A stretch of 64,000 nucleotides of DNA. Origin: Ficedula albicollis. Lineage: Eukaryota; Chordata; Aves; Passeriformes; Muscicapidae. The stretch covers positions 42,258,864 to 42,322,863 of the forward strand of contig NC_021677.1 in assembly GCF_000247815.1 (NCBI RefSeq), written 5' to 3'. The translations under genes and the position numbers were made by a program. The notes under the pieces were generated by a model that saw only the letters and a list, made by a program, of their open reading frames with translations, did no database searches and was not told the DNA's origin. Every line of letters starts with the position of its first letter. Position 1 is the first letter of the stretch. Of the stretch, positions 1-13,064 are shown piece by piece.

Positions 1-302
1 TGGAGAGAAGATGGATGGCTTGGCTAAAACTGTGTGAATGTGTCTTTAGGTGTTGAGAAGCAGGATGTTGAATGACTGAGCAGGAGGCAGGCTTCCAGTC
101 TGGCAGTGGGCAGTAGGAGATAGAACTGAAACAAGATTCTGGTGAGGAGGAAAGGAAGAAGCACACACTAGTACCTCTTAATGCAAAGTTATTGCAATAC
201 AGACAGGCTGATTTCAATGTCCAGGATCTTGTGTTTTGATTGTGAAGGTACTGAATGAGGATTTGCACTAGATGGGGCAGCTAGACCAGTGTCTAGCTGG
301 TC

Positions 303-600
303 TTAGGAAAAAGACACCTGTCTTCAACAGCAGAATTTTTTCAGCCTAGTGTTGCTAAGTCTGTTGGGCATGAATGTCTAAAGAGGGAGATGTCCCTGTA
401 GGATTCTTAGCTATTATGGGTGTGAAGATTAAGGGAAGTTTGTTCTTGAAGTTAGGAAAAAGACACCTGTCTTCAACAGCAGAATTTTTTCAGCCTAGTG
501 TTGCTAAGTCTGTTGGGCATGAATGTCTAAAGAGGGAGATGTCCCTGTAGGATTCTTAGCTATTATGGGTGTGAAGATTAAGGGAAGTTTTTTCTTGAAG
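303..600. repeat. Tandem duplication, 149-bp unit, two copies
   Basis: Copies at 303-451 and 452-600 align without gaps and differ at about one base near the end (TTTG versus TTTT in the segment before CTTGAAG). The unit is not a recognised transposon. A second, unrelated duplication starts at the next base. Confidence 0.95.
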
Positions 601-725
601 TCTGTGAAATCAGTTGAATCAATGGGGTGTCCTTTTATTTTCTTTTCCCAGCAGTGCTGCTTATCTGTGAAATCAGTTGAATCAATGGGGTGTCCATTTA
701 TTTTATTTTCCCAGCAGTGCTGCTT
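601..725. repeat. Tandem duplication, 63-bp unit, two copies
   Basis: Copies at 601-663 and 664-725 begin TCTGTGAAATCAG and differ at about two bases in the T-rich middle. It abuts the 149-bp duplication ending at 600, so two unrelated units are duplicated back to back. Confidence 0.95.
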
Positions 726-3700
726 GAATAATTTTTTCTGACTTCATTGCCATTACTTACCTAAATAGCAAATATTCTACTGAACACTACCATTCCCTCC
801 TCTGCTCAGTCATGCTTTCCTGCCTCTATGGTATTGTTACCTCAGACTTTGTTTTCATCATCATGAAACAGTCCTGTGTGTAGTGAATGGCAGGTGTAGA
901 TGATACAGTTGCAATCTTAATCTCTCCCACGAGTCAGAAAAAGCTATTGGGAATACATATTTTAGGAGACATACTTTGAATGCCTCTAATTTTGTTGCCC
1001 TGGACCAGCAGTGTTTGCTATAGTGAAGCTGTAAAGGATTCTCTTGGGAGGCATCTGACAGGAAGCCAAGAGTGAGCTGTAGTCCAAGACAACGGACTGG
1101 ATTAATGCTGCAGAGTAACTGTACACCTTCATCGACATGTATTTTTTAACAGGTGACTTCTAGCCTGTATTTGTGAGGTAATCAGAAGACCCATGGGTTT
1201 TCCATATCCTCTTCCCTTTTCATTTAATTCTGTAGGAAATCCTACATTAGGGATTCTGTAAAAGCAGTTTACGGTGATATATGTCTTCCCTTTCCTGTAA
1301 ACTGTGGAAACACTTTTACTTTTTGCTGTAGTGTACGTTTCACATGTTTGAAAGCCAGTTGCTTTGAAAGCAGCCTCTAATTTTTTTTTAAATGATGTTA
1401 ATAATTAAGTGAATCTAAAACCTCATATTTTTTCATAACAGACTTTGTAGATTTCTCCCTTTACTTAGATCTTAATTAAATGCATAGAGGGACTTTCTTC
1501 TGCAAGATGAATGTCTTTTTAACTTGCTTAATTTTTGACTTTTGAAAGCCCCAGAAAAGTAGAGGAAGCAAGTTGAAATAGTTGTACTTTAGCACTGAGC
1601 AGTGCTGCATACAAGCAGCCTCCCAGGATTTATGTCTTTCTCTGAGCCTTTCAGATAGTTTAGGTGACCACTGGTCAAAAATGGAGTTAAATGTACCCAT
1701 TTTTTCCCCAGATGGTTGACTGCCTGTTTCTGGAACCCAAGAGACGAGTTCTCCCTTAGGGAGATTTTTGGGGTAAAAAAGGGGCTGCAGTTCTCCTGAC
1801 TGAGCAGCACATAAACTGTGTGCCATGACTCCCATTTAAAGCCACTGTGCAGTCACTTGGGCTGTGTTTGAATGGGGAAGGTGAGTGCCCCCGTTTGCTG
1901 TGCTGTGTCACAGGAGGAGGTATGGCGTGGCTGGGGTGGCAGCCCCGGGGAGGTGCAGCCCGTGTCACTCTGTGGCTGAGGTGCTCTGCTCTGCCAAACC
2001 TGTCTGCTGCAGGTGCAGTGAGGGCAGCTGCAGGCACGGCAGGAGCTGAGGCTGATGAAGGCTTCCCCACTCCCCCACCATTGCCTTTTCTCCCTGCCTG
2101 CTGAGTAAACCTGGGCCCCTTTGGGACTGAGGCATCAGGAATGATGGAAGGAAATATGCTGTGTTTTATAGATACGTCTTCCCTTGCTTAATTTGAGAGC
2201 AGACTGTTAATGTCATAAAAGAAGATAGATGGCTCTTCTGTTAGCTTGCCTTTTGAGTGCTTTGAGCACTTCACAATGACTAATTAAACTTTACAATGTG
2301 GCTGCTGTAGTCCTAGCTGTATCCCCTGAAAGAGCACTTTGCCTAAGGCCAAACTGGTCACGAGCCTCCTTATTTTGACTCTTGCATGTACTCTGACTGC
2401 TAGAACATGAAGTTCATTGCATGAAGCTTACTCGTGAAGAGCAAAATATTGGCAGCCAAAAACTAGGTGCTATAGATAAAATGAGTTAAATTAATGTGCG
2501 ATGAAGTTACATGGGAGAGAGGCTTGGCCTAGAATCTGGCAACTGGCAGGTTGCAGGAACCATCTGTTGCCTGTGGTAGCAAGTAATCATTTTCATTAGT
2601 TACTTCTAAATCTCAGTTGCTCAAGATAATTTGGAAGCAGAAGAAGTTCTGCCAGGTTTTTACAAGCATTTCAGGTATCTTCCATATAAGTTGATTAGAG
2701 ATTAGTTGCTTAGAGAAGCTTTTCCCCATTTCTCCCAGACTTATTTTTGTACTCTTGGCAGGTGTGGGGTGGGAGACTGGAGTACTTAGTCTGCCCAGGA
2801 ATGAGTGATCTCACTAGTGAGTTTTTTTTCTACCCACATGTTTTAGCTACATCATAGGCAGAGTGTCTCCTTAGGTGTAGAGAGGAGTTGTATTGTTTTT
2901 TCTTTCCTTGCTTGCCTTACCAGTGGACAGCAGAAAAATCATTGTGAGGGTCTGTGGTGTTTAATTTAGAAATTGGGGCTGCAGCATTTCTCTCACTGGC
3001 TTCCAGTTTGCCACCAGCTGGCAAAAGCTGGATGTGGAACGAGGAGGTGAAAATTTGGGCCAGAAAGGAGCAAGACCCATCACTGCCTCATCACTGGTCT
3101 CTAGAGCTGTGCAGAAGTTCCCTGACGTGCTGAGCTGAGTGCAGGGCTTGGTATGAAAGGGAAAAAGTGGGTGCTGTTAGCAAGAAATGCTCATAATGTT
3201 TTTGTCAAAATAATGGCTTTTCAGACTGTGAAAACAATGTTAGCAGAAAGGATGTATTATTCAGAATGTTCAGATTTTTTTTTTTGTTGAGAGGGAGGGT
3301 AATACATTTAAAATTGATTTGAAATGAAAAGTTATGCAGTTGCTAGGAATGAAGCTATTTATATAGCAGTCTCAGTTTTCCCACTTCTATACTCCTCTAT
3401 TCTATACTTCTTTCCCAGAAGAAATAAAAATAAACTGCAAATAATGACTGGAAGTTACTATATCCAAAGGCAGGTAAATTAGAATGTTTCATTTTTTAAT
3501 TAAAAATAGAAAATTCAATGAAAGCCCCTCAATATAATAAATGTTACTTTCATTTTCACTAGTGGCTTTCATAACAAACAATTATCCTTTGTCAGCTGTA
3601 TTGCTAACCATACAGAGATTCATATTTAGTATGGCAAAGCAGAAAATACATCCCATGCAGCTATGGAATACAGTATAGTTATAATCCCAGAGCCACTGTT

Positions 3701-3780
3701 ACATCTGTAACCTCAGAGATTCAGGCCTGGACAGTTGCAGGAATTCAAGTATTTTCCTTGCACTCTTTTTTTTCTTCGTC

Positions 3781-3806
3781 TTTTTTTTTTTTTTTTTTTT
3801 TTTTTT
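3781..3806. repeat. Poly(T) tract, 26 nt
   Basis: An uninterrupted run of 26 T preceded by another T-rich stretch. It could be the reverse-strand A-tail of an old retrocopy, but no recognisable body lies upstream on the minus strand, so I call only the homopolymer. Confidence 0.9.
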
Positions 3807-3983
3807 CCTATTTTTAAAGTATGTGAGTTTGAATCCTGGCTTGAGCAGGTTGAGTTGGGATTTTGAATTCGCAGCCCAGTCACTCAGAATGTCAATTGTC
3901 TTCCAGGGCACTGCACTGTGAGTCCCAAGGCTAGAAGCTCTTTAAAACACCATCTGACTTTTAAAGGAACATTTGCAGGAGAA

Positions 3984-4014
3984 TATAAATAAATAAATAA
4001 ATAAATATATACAT
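3984..4014. repeat. (AAAT)n microsatellite
   Basis: About five perfect ATAA units followed by ATATATACAT. Simple sequence with no other content. Confidence 0.9.
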
Positions 4015-6401
4015 AGTCTTTCTAAATCTGCCAAGTGTGATTGATTTATCAATATGTAGCAACTAATGATTAAACAAAGAGACATGTCTTCTCCAGTGGT
4101 GTTAAAATGCTCCATTAGAAAATTTAAACTAATTTCTAAAGGCATTAATTTCCATAGTGCTGCTAGTTAGCTTTTAGTCAGCTTTTTCTTTCCCTGAGCT
4201 CACTTGAGGTATTAAGCTGGCTGACAGACTTTATTTCCTGGGTCTATGGCCCTGGAACACTCCTGCATTTGGGGCTTTAGTACAGAGAGAAAATAGAAGA
4301 GTGCTGTGCAGTGTCCTAGTCCATTTCTCAGGTGTTGAAGGATTATTCTCTGTTACACTATTTCCTAGTGTTTTTATCCAAGTTAATTTTAAAATAAAAT
4401 GTAGTTGTGCACTTCCACCTTTCTGCAGTCATGCCCGAGTACTTTTGAAAGCCCAGGACTGTCCAGCCTCTGGAGTTCTTGTTTTAGCTGATGTCTGCCT
4501 CTCTGTTGCACTGTGTATATGATGATTCCTCTTGTCTTTGCTACATGCATGCATCCCCTGCCTTTTTGGCATCTTGTCTGTTACTTACTCCAGGAAATGT
4601 AATTTCCTTGTCATTAGGTGGTTCCACTGAGATAGGCAGATGAATCCTTTATACTTGAATTCTGCAAAAACCCTTTTGCTTTGCACATCTTAATGTTTGG
4701 TTCTGCATTTCAGAGCAGGAAGTTTCTGAGGAAAGGACAATTAAAGAGAAAACTTGTAGGGCAAAACAGTGTGAAGCACAGAAATACAGTCCTGGAAGGT
4801 GTAAATGAATTAAAAAACAAAAATGAGACCCCTGTTCTATGTGTAACACTGTCTGGGCTCATAGGACTCTTAAACCTTGAATTACCTGTTCAACAGCCTT
4901 CCTTTCAAAACACATTGTGCCAAAAGCATTGTATTTCTGCTTTGAGGGTCCCTAGGGCTCTGGAGCCTGGGTAGGCTTTACAAGGCTGTTTTAGTCCTTA
5001 GCTGTGAGGCCACTGCTGTGGCAGAGTGACAGGCTTGTTATCGCAGCCTTGCCCGCAGGCAGTGCGGGTTAGGTGGGGATTGCTGGGTGCACTGACACAT
5101 CACCATGCAGGGCTGCAGGCACAGGCCAGGCTGCAATGACTCCTTGCAAGTGGAGTGTGTTTAGGGTATTTCCTACCTGTCCCATAATTGCCGGTCAGTT
5201 TAGAAACTGACCCCTATCATGCAAAGTTACAAGTAATTTCCTTGATGATCTGGGAAGTTTTCAATATCCTCAGCCATTTAAAGTGTTATCCCTTTCCAGC
5301 CAAGACAGTGACACTTAAATATTTTTGCAACCAGTCTATCTTGGCAAAGATTTCCACTTCCATTTCCCCAGCATGCTAGAGTTGAGAAACCTATCTATGC
5401 ATAGCTTCTCATCATGTTCACCCAATTACCCTGAGGTAGAAGTGGGGAGAGGGATGAATTTTGGCAGGAATTTGTGTGTCAGAGGATGAAAACAACAGAT
5501 AGCTGAAAGAATGCATTGGTTTTCTATGGCAGGGGATTCCCAGCCTGCTGTTGTGTACACACCCACGAAAAGCACCATGTTTCTGGAGCGAGTGGTAAGA
5601 AGAGTGTGGTTCAGAAAGGGGAGACCTAATCTCACAGTGGCTGAGACTTCCAGAGCGCTTCCAGGGCGCCAGTGTGAGCTCCTTGTGTTGGTCAGCATCA
5701 GTCACTGTGAGAGCTGGGTGAAAACAGATCACCCACACTTCAATTCCAGTGTTTGACTGGGTTCCCTGAGAGGCATCTGGTCTGTAAATGGAACCTTGGC
5801 TGTTTAAAGAGCTGAGGAACTGAGAGCATTGCCTGCACTCTGGGCAGCTTCCCACACTTGTTTGCTGTGGTTAGGTGTTTGTGAGTGCCTTGTGGGAAGC
5901 TGATTTAAATTTTTGTATGAGATTCTTAAGTTGCAATAAAACTTCAGAGAACTGAGTTCACTGATAGAGAGTGCTAACATGTTACATAATGAGAAAATCC
6001 ACATTTCAAGATGTCCATGGGACGTTTATTTCCTTTTTAAATGGATGGCACTTATTTTCCCATGAGCCAGCAGACTAAGGGAATGATCTAAATTAATTAC
6101 TGGCCATACTGTTAATGACAGGGAAATCTGACCAGGTGCAGTGTCACCCTCTATGCATGCTATCTTTTTAGTTCAATAACAAATTTGATTGCTTCTGCCT
6201 GCTGTCTTTATAATACACTATCACAACATTTAAAAACATGCAGTCTGCTCTGACTTACTGAAAATAGGTCCAGGAGTATAAAATATGTTAAAGAAAGTAT
6301 GAATTGACTATGATCTGTAAGTGAAAGAAAAAGTGAGTTAAAATTTTATTTTTATTACAGTCATTCTGATAGTCCTTTTAAGCTTTTCTTCTTCATTTAT
6401 T

Positions 6402-6429
6402 TGTGTGTATATATATATATATGTATATA
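6402..6429. repeat. (TA)n/(TG)n microsatellite
   Basis: GTGTGTATATATATATATATG followed by TATATAA. Short dinucleotide repeat. Confidence 0.85.
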
Positions 6430-8210
6430 AAAGAAAGTGTTATGCATCAGCTGGAATATAAAGGCTATATTTTACTGCTATCTCAAGTACATAAAACCAC
6501 AATTATTAGTGTGCATATGTAGTGCATCATAACTCTGCTCTTGACTATGTTGTGCTAGATTCTGTCAGACAGAAAAGAAAATGTTCTTTCTCCTGAAAAA
6601 CTTAAAATGCATATGCAAAGAAGAGGCAGATGGGCAGACAGACAGCTAGGAAGAGCAAGGTGGTATTACTTAGTACGCTGGTCATTTGTTGTATTTTGTT
6701 GTTGATTTTGTGCTTAGTGCCTTTTTCTAAAATTAGGGAACTGACAAAGCAGCACACCAATGACTTTTTTCCTCTGGCTTCAAAGTCAGGAGTCCCCCCC
6801 CACACTCCAGTTGTGTCTCCCCTTTGAGGAGTGTCTAATGCTAGCCTGTGTCTGTAATATCAGATACATTTTGGGGGAAAAGTAAGCCCATTCTGAACTG
6901 TTAGTCTAAGGAAAATTTTCTCAGAAGCAGCCTTATTTTCAGGCATTAATGACATGCTCAATTTTTGGGTTTTGGTAACAATAAGCACATTTTCAAAAGA
7001 CGTGATTTTTATAAAAAGAAAATGGAAATACTATGTATGTATGTATTAAAAGAAAATGGAAATACTGTATGTTTGTGGAAGAAGTATTGCCTTTATCAAT
7101 AATGCCAGCACTGTGATATCACCAAATTCCCCACTAACATTCCTTGCTGAATGTGTGTATCTACTGGCTGCATTTGGTATATTAGGATCTGGTAGAATAA
7201 AAAAATCTGTCCAAGCTTTTTGATGTCAGAAAGGAGAGGACGCAGGGGATGGAGACAGACCATCTACAGAAGGAGTAAAATACATGATAATGATTCAGGG
7301 CTCTCCAACTGTTGAGCTTCAAAGTCTTTAGAAAAGCAGGTATTCTTTGTTCTCTTTTAACGATGGTGGAATTGAGGCAAAGCCAGTGTTCCCAGTGCAG
7401 CTGCCGTGGGAATTACAATAAAGGCTGTTGAGTTGTGCAGAAATCGCTCTCCTGGTTAGTACCAGCTCAGGGATGGGGGAGTCTGGTTTCTCCTGCGTGG
7501 CAGTACAGAGCAATAACTGCTCAGCTGCTGCCAACGCTTCCTTTTAGCTACTCCTTGTTAGTGGAGAGTTTGTGGTAATGGGAGTAATTAACACACTGGG
7601 AGTCATTTCTGTGTCCTGGAAGGGAACAGAAAGCCATCAGAGCAGCCCCAGACATGATTGCTCTGCAGGGTTATTTTCTGTCTCTCTTTCTTTCTTTTCC
7701 ATTGTGCTTGGGTTTTGATTTTTCTTCTTTGTGTTAAGAAAGCTGGAGAGCTGAAATGGTCTGTAAATTGCATTCATGCTGAGCCAGGGCTAGGTAGGCT
7801 AGTTAAAGGTCACTCTCATGGACTAGATGGCCTCCTCTGTGGGGTGGTGAGAGTGTTTAAGAAGGGAGTCACGATGTCCCTTGTGGCTTTTTTAACCCTT
7901 CTTTTTCCAGGATAGGTTTGTAGAGCTCTGGTTCTGAGTTAAGTTTGTTTAAATAGGCCCAGGATGTAAAAACGTGAAGGGTGGTTATGATGAAATGGTA
8001 ACTCTTTCAGCAGTCAGATGACTTTCCAGCCTGATAAATTAGAAGTGAGGCTGTGCTGCCGTGGTCTCATGCAGTTTATTGAACTAAGCACTTTACTAGT
8101 TTGCTCATATCCCTTCTGAGGCTGCTGGTGACATTTCAGCTGTGTGCCTTGCTACTGCAGGTGAATTCGGCTCTCCCGTGCATAGGTGCCTAGTTTGGGT
8201 ATTATGCAGT

Positions 8211-8436
8211 GTTTGTGGAGGTGAGCTCCGAGGTTAGCCATATCATAAGCAGTTATTTTTGCCTTCCACAGGGAAGAACTCGGAATGGGGAGAAGGGCAG
8301 TGGGTTTAAACTGACTGCAGATCACATGCCCAGCTACCAGGAAGCCAACCAACTACCTACCTATAGGTTACAATTGGTGGTGAATGCATGTGCATGTATA
8401 CTAACCCACTACAAGGAAGCAAAGACGAACTAATTT

Positions 8437-8482
<46 letters not shown>

Positions 8483-8708
8483 TTTGTGGAGGTGAGCTCC
8501 GAGGTTAGCCATATCATAAGCAGTTATTTTTGCCTTCCACAGGGAAGAACTCGGAATGGGGAGAAGGGCAGTGGGTTTAAACTGACTGCAGATCACATGC
8601 CCAGCTACCAGGAAGCCAACCAACTACCTACCTATAGGTTACAATTGGTGGTAAATGCATGTGCATGTATGCTAACCCACTACAAGGAAGCAAAGACGAA
8701 CTAATTTA
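8211..8708. repeat. 227-bp duplication split by a poly(C) run
   Basis: Copies at 8211-8437 and 8482-8708 both start GTTTGTGGAGGTGAGC and end GAACTAATTTA. They differ at about two bases (TGGTGAATG/TGGTAAATG and GTATACTAA/GTATGCTAA). The 44 nt between them are all C. The unit is not recognised as a transposon. Confidence 0.95.
8438..8481. repeat. Pure poly(C) run, 44 nt
   Basis: An uninterrupted 44-nt C homopolymer exactly between the two copies of a 227-bp duplication. Runs this long are unstable and hard to sequence, so the length and even the reality of the run are uncertain. Confidence 0.9.
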
Positions 8709-8770
8709 ATCTTTTAATCTAACCACTACAAGGAAGCAAAGACGAACTAATTTAGTCTTCTAATCTAATT
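8679..8770. repeat. Tandem duplication, 46-bp unit
   Basis: Copies at 8679-8724 and 8725-8770 start ACTACAAGGAAGC. The first copy overlaps the end of the 227-bp duplication, so this 46-mer occurs about three times (its first part again near 8408-8437). It is a nested, stepwise structure. Confidence 0.9.
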
Positions 8771-10883
8771 TTTTCTTACTTTAAGGGGACACTCTTGAAT
8801 TGTAACTCCATACCCTGTTTTCTTGCGTTTTGCTTGATACAGTTTATTTGCAACTGTCTCCTAGGGAGCTCAATGCTGAATTCAGATAAGAAGTAAGTAA
8901 CTGAGTATCAGTTTTCAAGCATGGAAAAGTTAAGCCTGCAAGATGTATCGGTGCGAAGAAACAAAGAACATGGAAGAATACGTCTTCTACTTGGGCTTGG
9001 AGTGGGGCAAAGGCATGTGTGGTTTCACAGTGATGTGAGAGACTGGCATGAGTACTGTATCCCTGGAAACCATGCTGAAGAGGTCAACAGGTGCTCCATG
9101 TCACCCTCGGTCCCTAATTTTGATATGCTGGTGTTTATATGCAGCTGTCTGTACATCCAAGATAAAGCCTGAAATATCACTGCTTCTCTCCTTATAGCCA
9201 GCCAGTAATGTAATGCTGCATCCCATGAAGTTCTGCCAACTTCAGCAGAACCTAGGTGTGTTCAGCTCTTTGCAAAGCAAAGCCCCCATTTCTGACCTCA
9301 CTTCCAGCCTCTTCACTGAGCAGAGCCCATCTTGCCTTACCTGTGACCCCTCTGAGCTGTGTAGTGCCACTGAAATCTCCCTTGGTAAGAGAATGATTGA
9401 TAGAAGTGAATGAAGATGGAAGCTCTCCATCTCCACCTTCATCCTAGTTCTTTCATCTCAGCTTCCTTGGCTCCAGCTCAGAGTCCTCTCCATCCCAGCA
9501 AGGGTATGAGGCAGTGTCCAGATTTATTACTGAGATGCAAATGCTGCTAGAGGAATTAAAAACTAAATTAGCTCCTGCAGTTTTCTCCAGTCTCATGAAT
9601 TTCAAACCCTCCATGTCCCCTCTCAGTTCTCTGTAAACATCCCTCCATGCATCCTTGCTGAGGAGGTTGTGTGATGGGAGGATTTCTGTGTTCCTTTTTG
9701 TCTGTAGTGACCTATAGATAAAAAGGCCAGCTAGCAACTCACAGTTTTCACATCTGCATTTTTTTATTAGAAGGATTTCTTTTGTTGTTATCTATCACCC
9801 TTTTGTCTTTAGCCACAATTCAGCTGGGGATAGATCAGGCAGAAAGATTTTAAAGCATTAGCCAAAAGGAGCCCATTGTTAAAAAATGGATGAGTGAATA
9901 AATACTATGAATTCCCCATTTCTCTCTGCTAGCAAGCTTGACTTTTAATATCAATTATTGAGGATAAATTTTACTGTGTCATTTTGAGCAGCGTATGTCA
10001 TAGAGCTGTAATGATTTGATTGCTGTGCTTTGCACCAATTGAGGGAAGACACGTGGATGTAGAGCCAAATTAGGATCCTGTTTACTGCTTTCTAAAACTC
10101 TGTTGCTTCATTAGGGCTTGAGGAATAAAGAAAACAATTGGATTCTGCTTGTTTTGGAGTGAAGGAGAGGACAAAAGTGGGTTCACATGGGGTGTTATGT
10201 ATACATGGATACTAGGTGACCAGTGTGTGTTTTTTCTTCTGCACAAAGTGGCAAAGTGAATAATTCTGGTTGTGGAAGAGGATGTCAGACTGGGTGGACT
10301 GTAAACCTTTCCCATCAGCGTGTCAGTGGGATTTTGTCCAGCATCCTGAAGTGAAATGACAGGACTTACACAGGTTTGCACAGGACCTCTGAGGCAGGGG
10401 TTTGTAAGGGAAACCAGCCTGTCTTTGAATTCATCTCTGTTCTTCTTTCTGCTGAAAATTACACTTTCAAATACAAGTAAGTCCATCCCCAAGTGATTAG
10501 CAGCCAGCCAGAGAAGGAGGTAGTGGAGGAGGGAGGACAGGGAGTGACAAACCCATCTCCTGCAACCTTTCTGTGCAGTTGCGTAAATAAGCTGCAGAAC
10601 AACAGCCTCTCACCCCCTTTCCTAAGCAGGTGTGTTTCAAGACGTTTGCAAAGATACTAACCCTGCATACAGAGTGTGCCAGTCAGTAATTATGGAAATA
10701 AGCTGGCAATTAGATATTGTCACTCAGTCTCCATATACAGCTGATAAGTGGTTGAGAGCCACTTCAAAGCAAGGGCTAGACCCCCTCCGTGGGCTGCTGA
10801 GCAGCTGGCTCTGACCTGGCATTAACAGACTGCTGTCAAGTTTGGGAAATGTGTGGTGGTTAGGCAGCGCTTGCCTTTGGTTC

Positions 10884-10993
10884 TGTGGTGGGGCTGCCTC
10901 CTTTCCCTGGCTGGGGAGCTAGTGCAGCTCTGTCAGCGTGTGGTGGGGCTGCCTCCTTTCCCTGGCTGGGAAGCTTGTGCAGCTCTGTCAGCC
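10884..10993. repeat. Tandem duplication, 55-bp unit
   Basis: Copies at 10884-10938 and 10939-10993 start TGTGGTGGGGCTGCC and end CTCTGTCAGC. They differ at about three bases (GGGGAGCTAG versus GGGAAGCTTG, plus the last base). Confidence 0.92.
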
Positions 10994-12989
10994 CTGTGAG
11001 TGGGACGTTTCAATAGTGCAAGTGGGTGTGTTTCCTACAGTGGGTTTGGTGTGTGTGAGATGCTGAGCTGTCTGCTCAGTGTGGAGGTTCCTCGTCGTTG
11101 CAGATCTCAGGTAGGCCAGGGAGGTGGTACAAGCTGTTTGAAGTACAGTGGAGATAATTTGCTTGTTGCTGTCCATCATGAAGTGTTTTTATGCAAGATG
11201 TTGTCATGCCATGACAATGAGAGTTCTCGGAGAGAAAATATGTAAGACAATACTCTGGGATTCTGTAGCTTTTGTCCCAAACTGTAATGTATTGCTATGG
11301 TAGCAGTGTAGCTGTATGAGGCTGCTAGGGTAGTATTTATGCTAAAAATAAAATGGTAAGAGCAGAAAATTATTCTTTCTCAGTGTGTCTTGGAGAATCA
11401 TTGTGGGAATGCGTGAGGCATAGAATTGGTGTGCCAGGATTTACTCTCTCAAGGTTGGGACTCTGATCCTGCCTCCTGCTATAAGGGGCACTGGGTCTTC
11501 TGAGCTCTTCCTGAGGACCCTGCTGCTGTGGTAAGATTTGCTCTCACAGACTTAACAGTGTGAGACATGAAACTGGAGTAACGGGAAGCACCGTGAGTCA
11601 GGAGTGACGTGAGCTGACAGAGCTCTGGGGGAGGCACAGATGGCCCTAGCCTGCTAGTGGCTGGGTGTGGGCAGCCTTCCCAAAACCTGAGCTGCAGTGT
11701 CTAAAAGGCAATGAAGCACCCAGCAATGACACCCTATATTTCATGGGTTTTGCATTGTCTTCCTCTTCTGTAGCGGAGCTGGCACTGTCTTCTTTCAAAA
11801 GAGCTAGAAAGGGATCACCTTGGCTTCTCTCAATCAAAACAGAAAGAAGAATTGCCTTGGCTTCCCTCAGTCAAGACTGCTATTCTTGTTTAACCATTTC
11901 TGTCTGGTTTCCCTTGTTGACTATGCTTTTTGTCCTGCCTAATGAACTTGTGTCATTACAGAAATTTGCACCACAGAGGTAGCCTACTCCCATTATTGTA
12001 CCTTTGAAATATCTCAAGGATTGAAGTGACCGAGGGAGGCTGGGATTTGTCTATGTTAAACAGGGTTCCAGCATCCTGAGATTGGGAGAGATTGATAGGC
12101 TTTTCAGACAGGAGTTTGAACTATGTATGGACATAGGCATCTCATCTGTGGTTATCTATAACTTTCACACCTGCTGCTGTGATTTACAGCATCTTTCACT
12201 GCTTATCAAAGTGTTGGTCTTCTAAAACAGGGAGAGAAGTGTATAAGACTGAAGACTGCTTTTGATGCAGATGGTGCAATCTTCCCTGTCCAGGAGAAGT
12301 AAAAACTGGGGCAAGAGCCCTGCTGCACTGGGGTCTCTGTGGATGGTTGCTGCTATGCTGGGCTTGTCGCCCTTCTCAGCTCAGGCTGAGCACAGAGCTG
12401 TCTGATGGAGTAGTGAATTTTGCCATGGTGGTAGTAAATGGTCCAGGAAGCTGTGAGCTGATGGAAGCACATCACTGGTTAATTTACACACATTATGATG
12501 TTCCCATTTCCATCTCATCAGTAATTCCAGGCTTGGGTCATCACTTTCTCTCTTACCTTTCTTCTCACTCTATTCTTCTCCATAAATCATGGGCTATTTT
12601 AGTGGATCCACTAGGGAGCAGAGGGAAGAAAGGTAAATGGACAAAAATCACATAATTTTTTCCCCAATTTAATTTTTCAGAGCCCCCCAAAAACCCTATG
12701 AACTTAAGCCAACATTGTGATTATTGGGAAGACAAATGAATTGAGGAGTTGGATTATTTGTTTAATTCTTTGTTCATTTTACATCTCTCCTAACACCTCC
12801 TTTTTCCACCTTCTATTTTCCTCAGCCAAGCTGTTAACAATTAAAAGGAATTATCTTCCCTCTGGTTTTGACTTGATTTTATTTGTGTTTATAGCAGTTT
12901 AGCTAACACGCTCCACTCAGGCAGCTGCAGGGAACAGGCCTGGTTTCCACTCGGCACTGAAAGCTCACATTTCTCTCCAACTTGCTGTA

Positions 12990-13064
12990 TTTTTTTTTGT
13001 TCTTTTCTTTTGTTTGTTTGTGTGGTTTTTTTTTTGTTTTGTTTTTTGTTTTGTTTTGTTTTTA
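12990..13064. repeat. T-rich simple repeat (TTTTG/TTTG)n
   Basis: About 75 nt of almost only T with interspersed G, including TTTTG and TTTG units. Low-complexity sequence; no element body is recognised beside it. Confidence 0.9.

Noticed and set aside
1756..2104. GC-richer patch with overlapping frames, as a possible first exon or promoter of NRXN3
   Set aside because: CpG density is modest, no donor in a convincing setting is seen, and nothing links it to the coding exon.
3699..3911. Lysine-rich minus-strand frame
   Set aside because: Translation of the poly(T) tract read as poly(A).
5418..5855. 145-codon minus-strand frame
   Set aside because: No recognisable domain, overlapped by other frames on both strands, and no splice or promoter context.
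8435..8623. Minus-strand frame ending in a glycine run
   Set aside because: The glycines are only the translation of the poly(C) tract, and the rest lies in the non-coding duplication.
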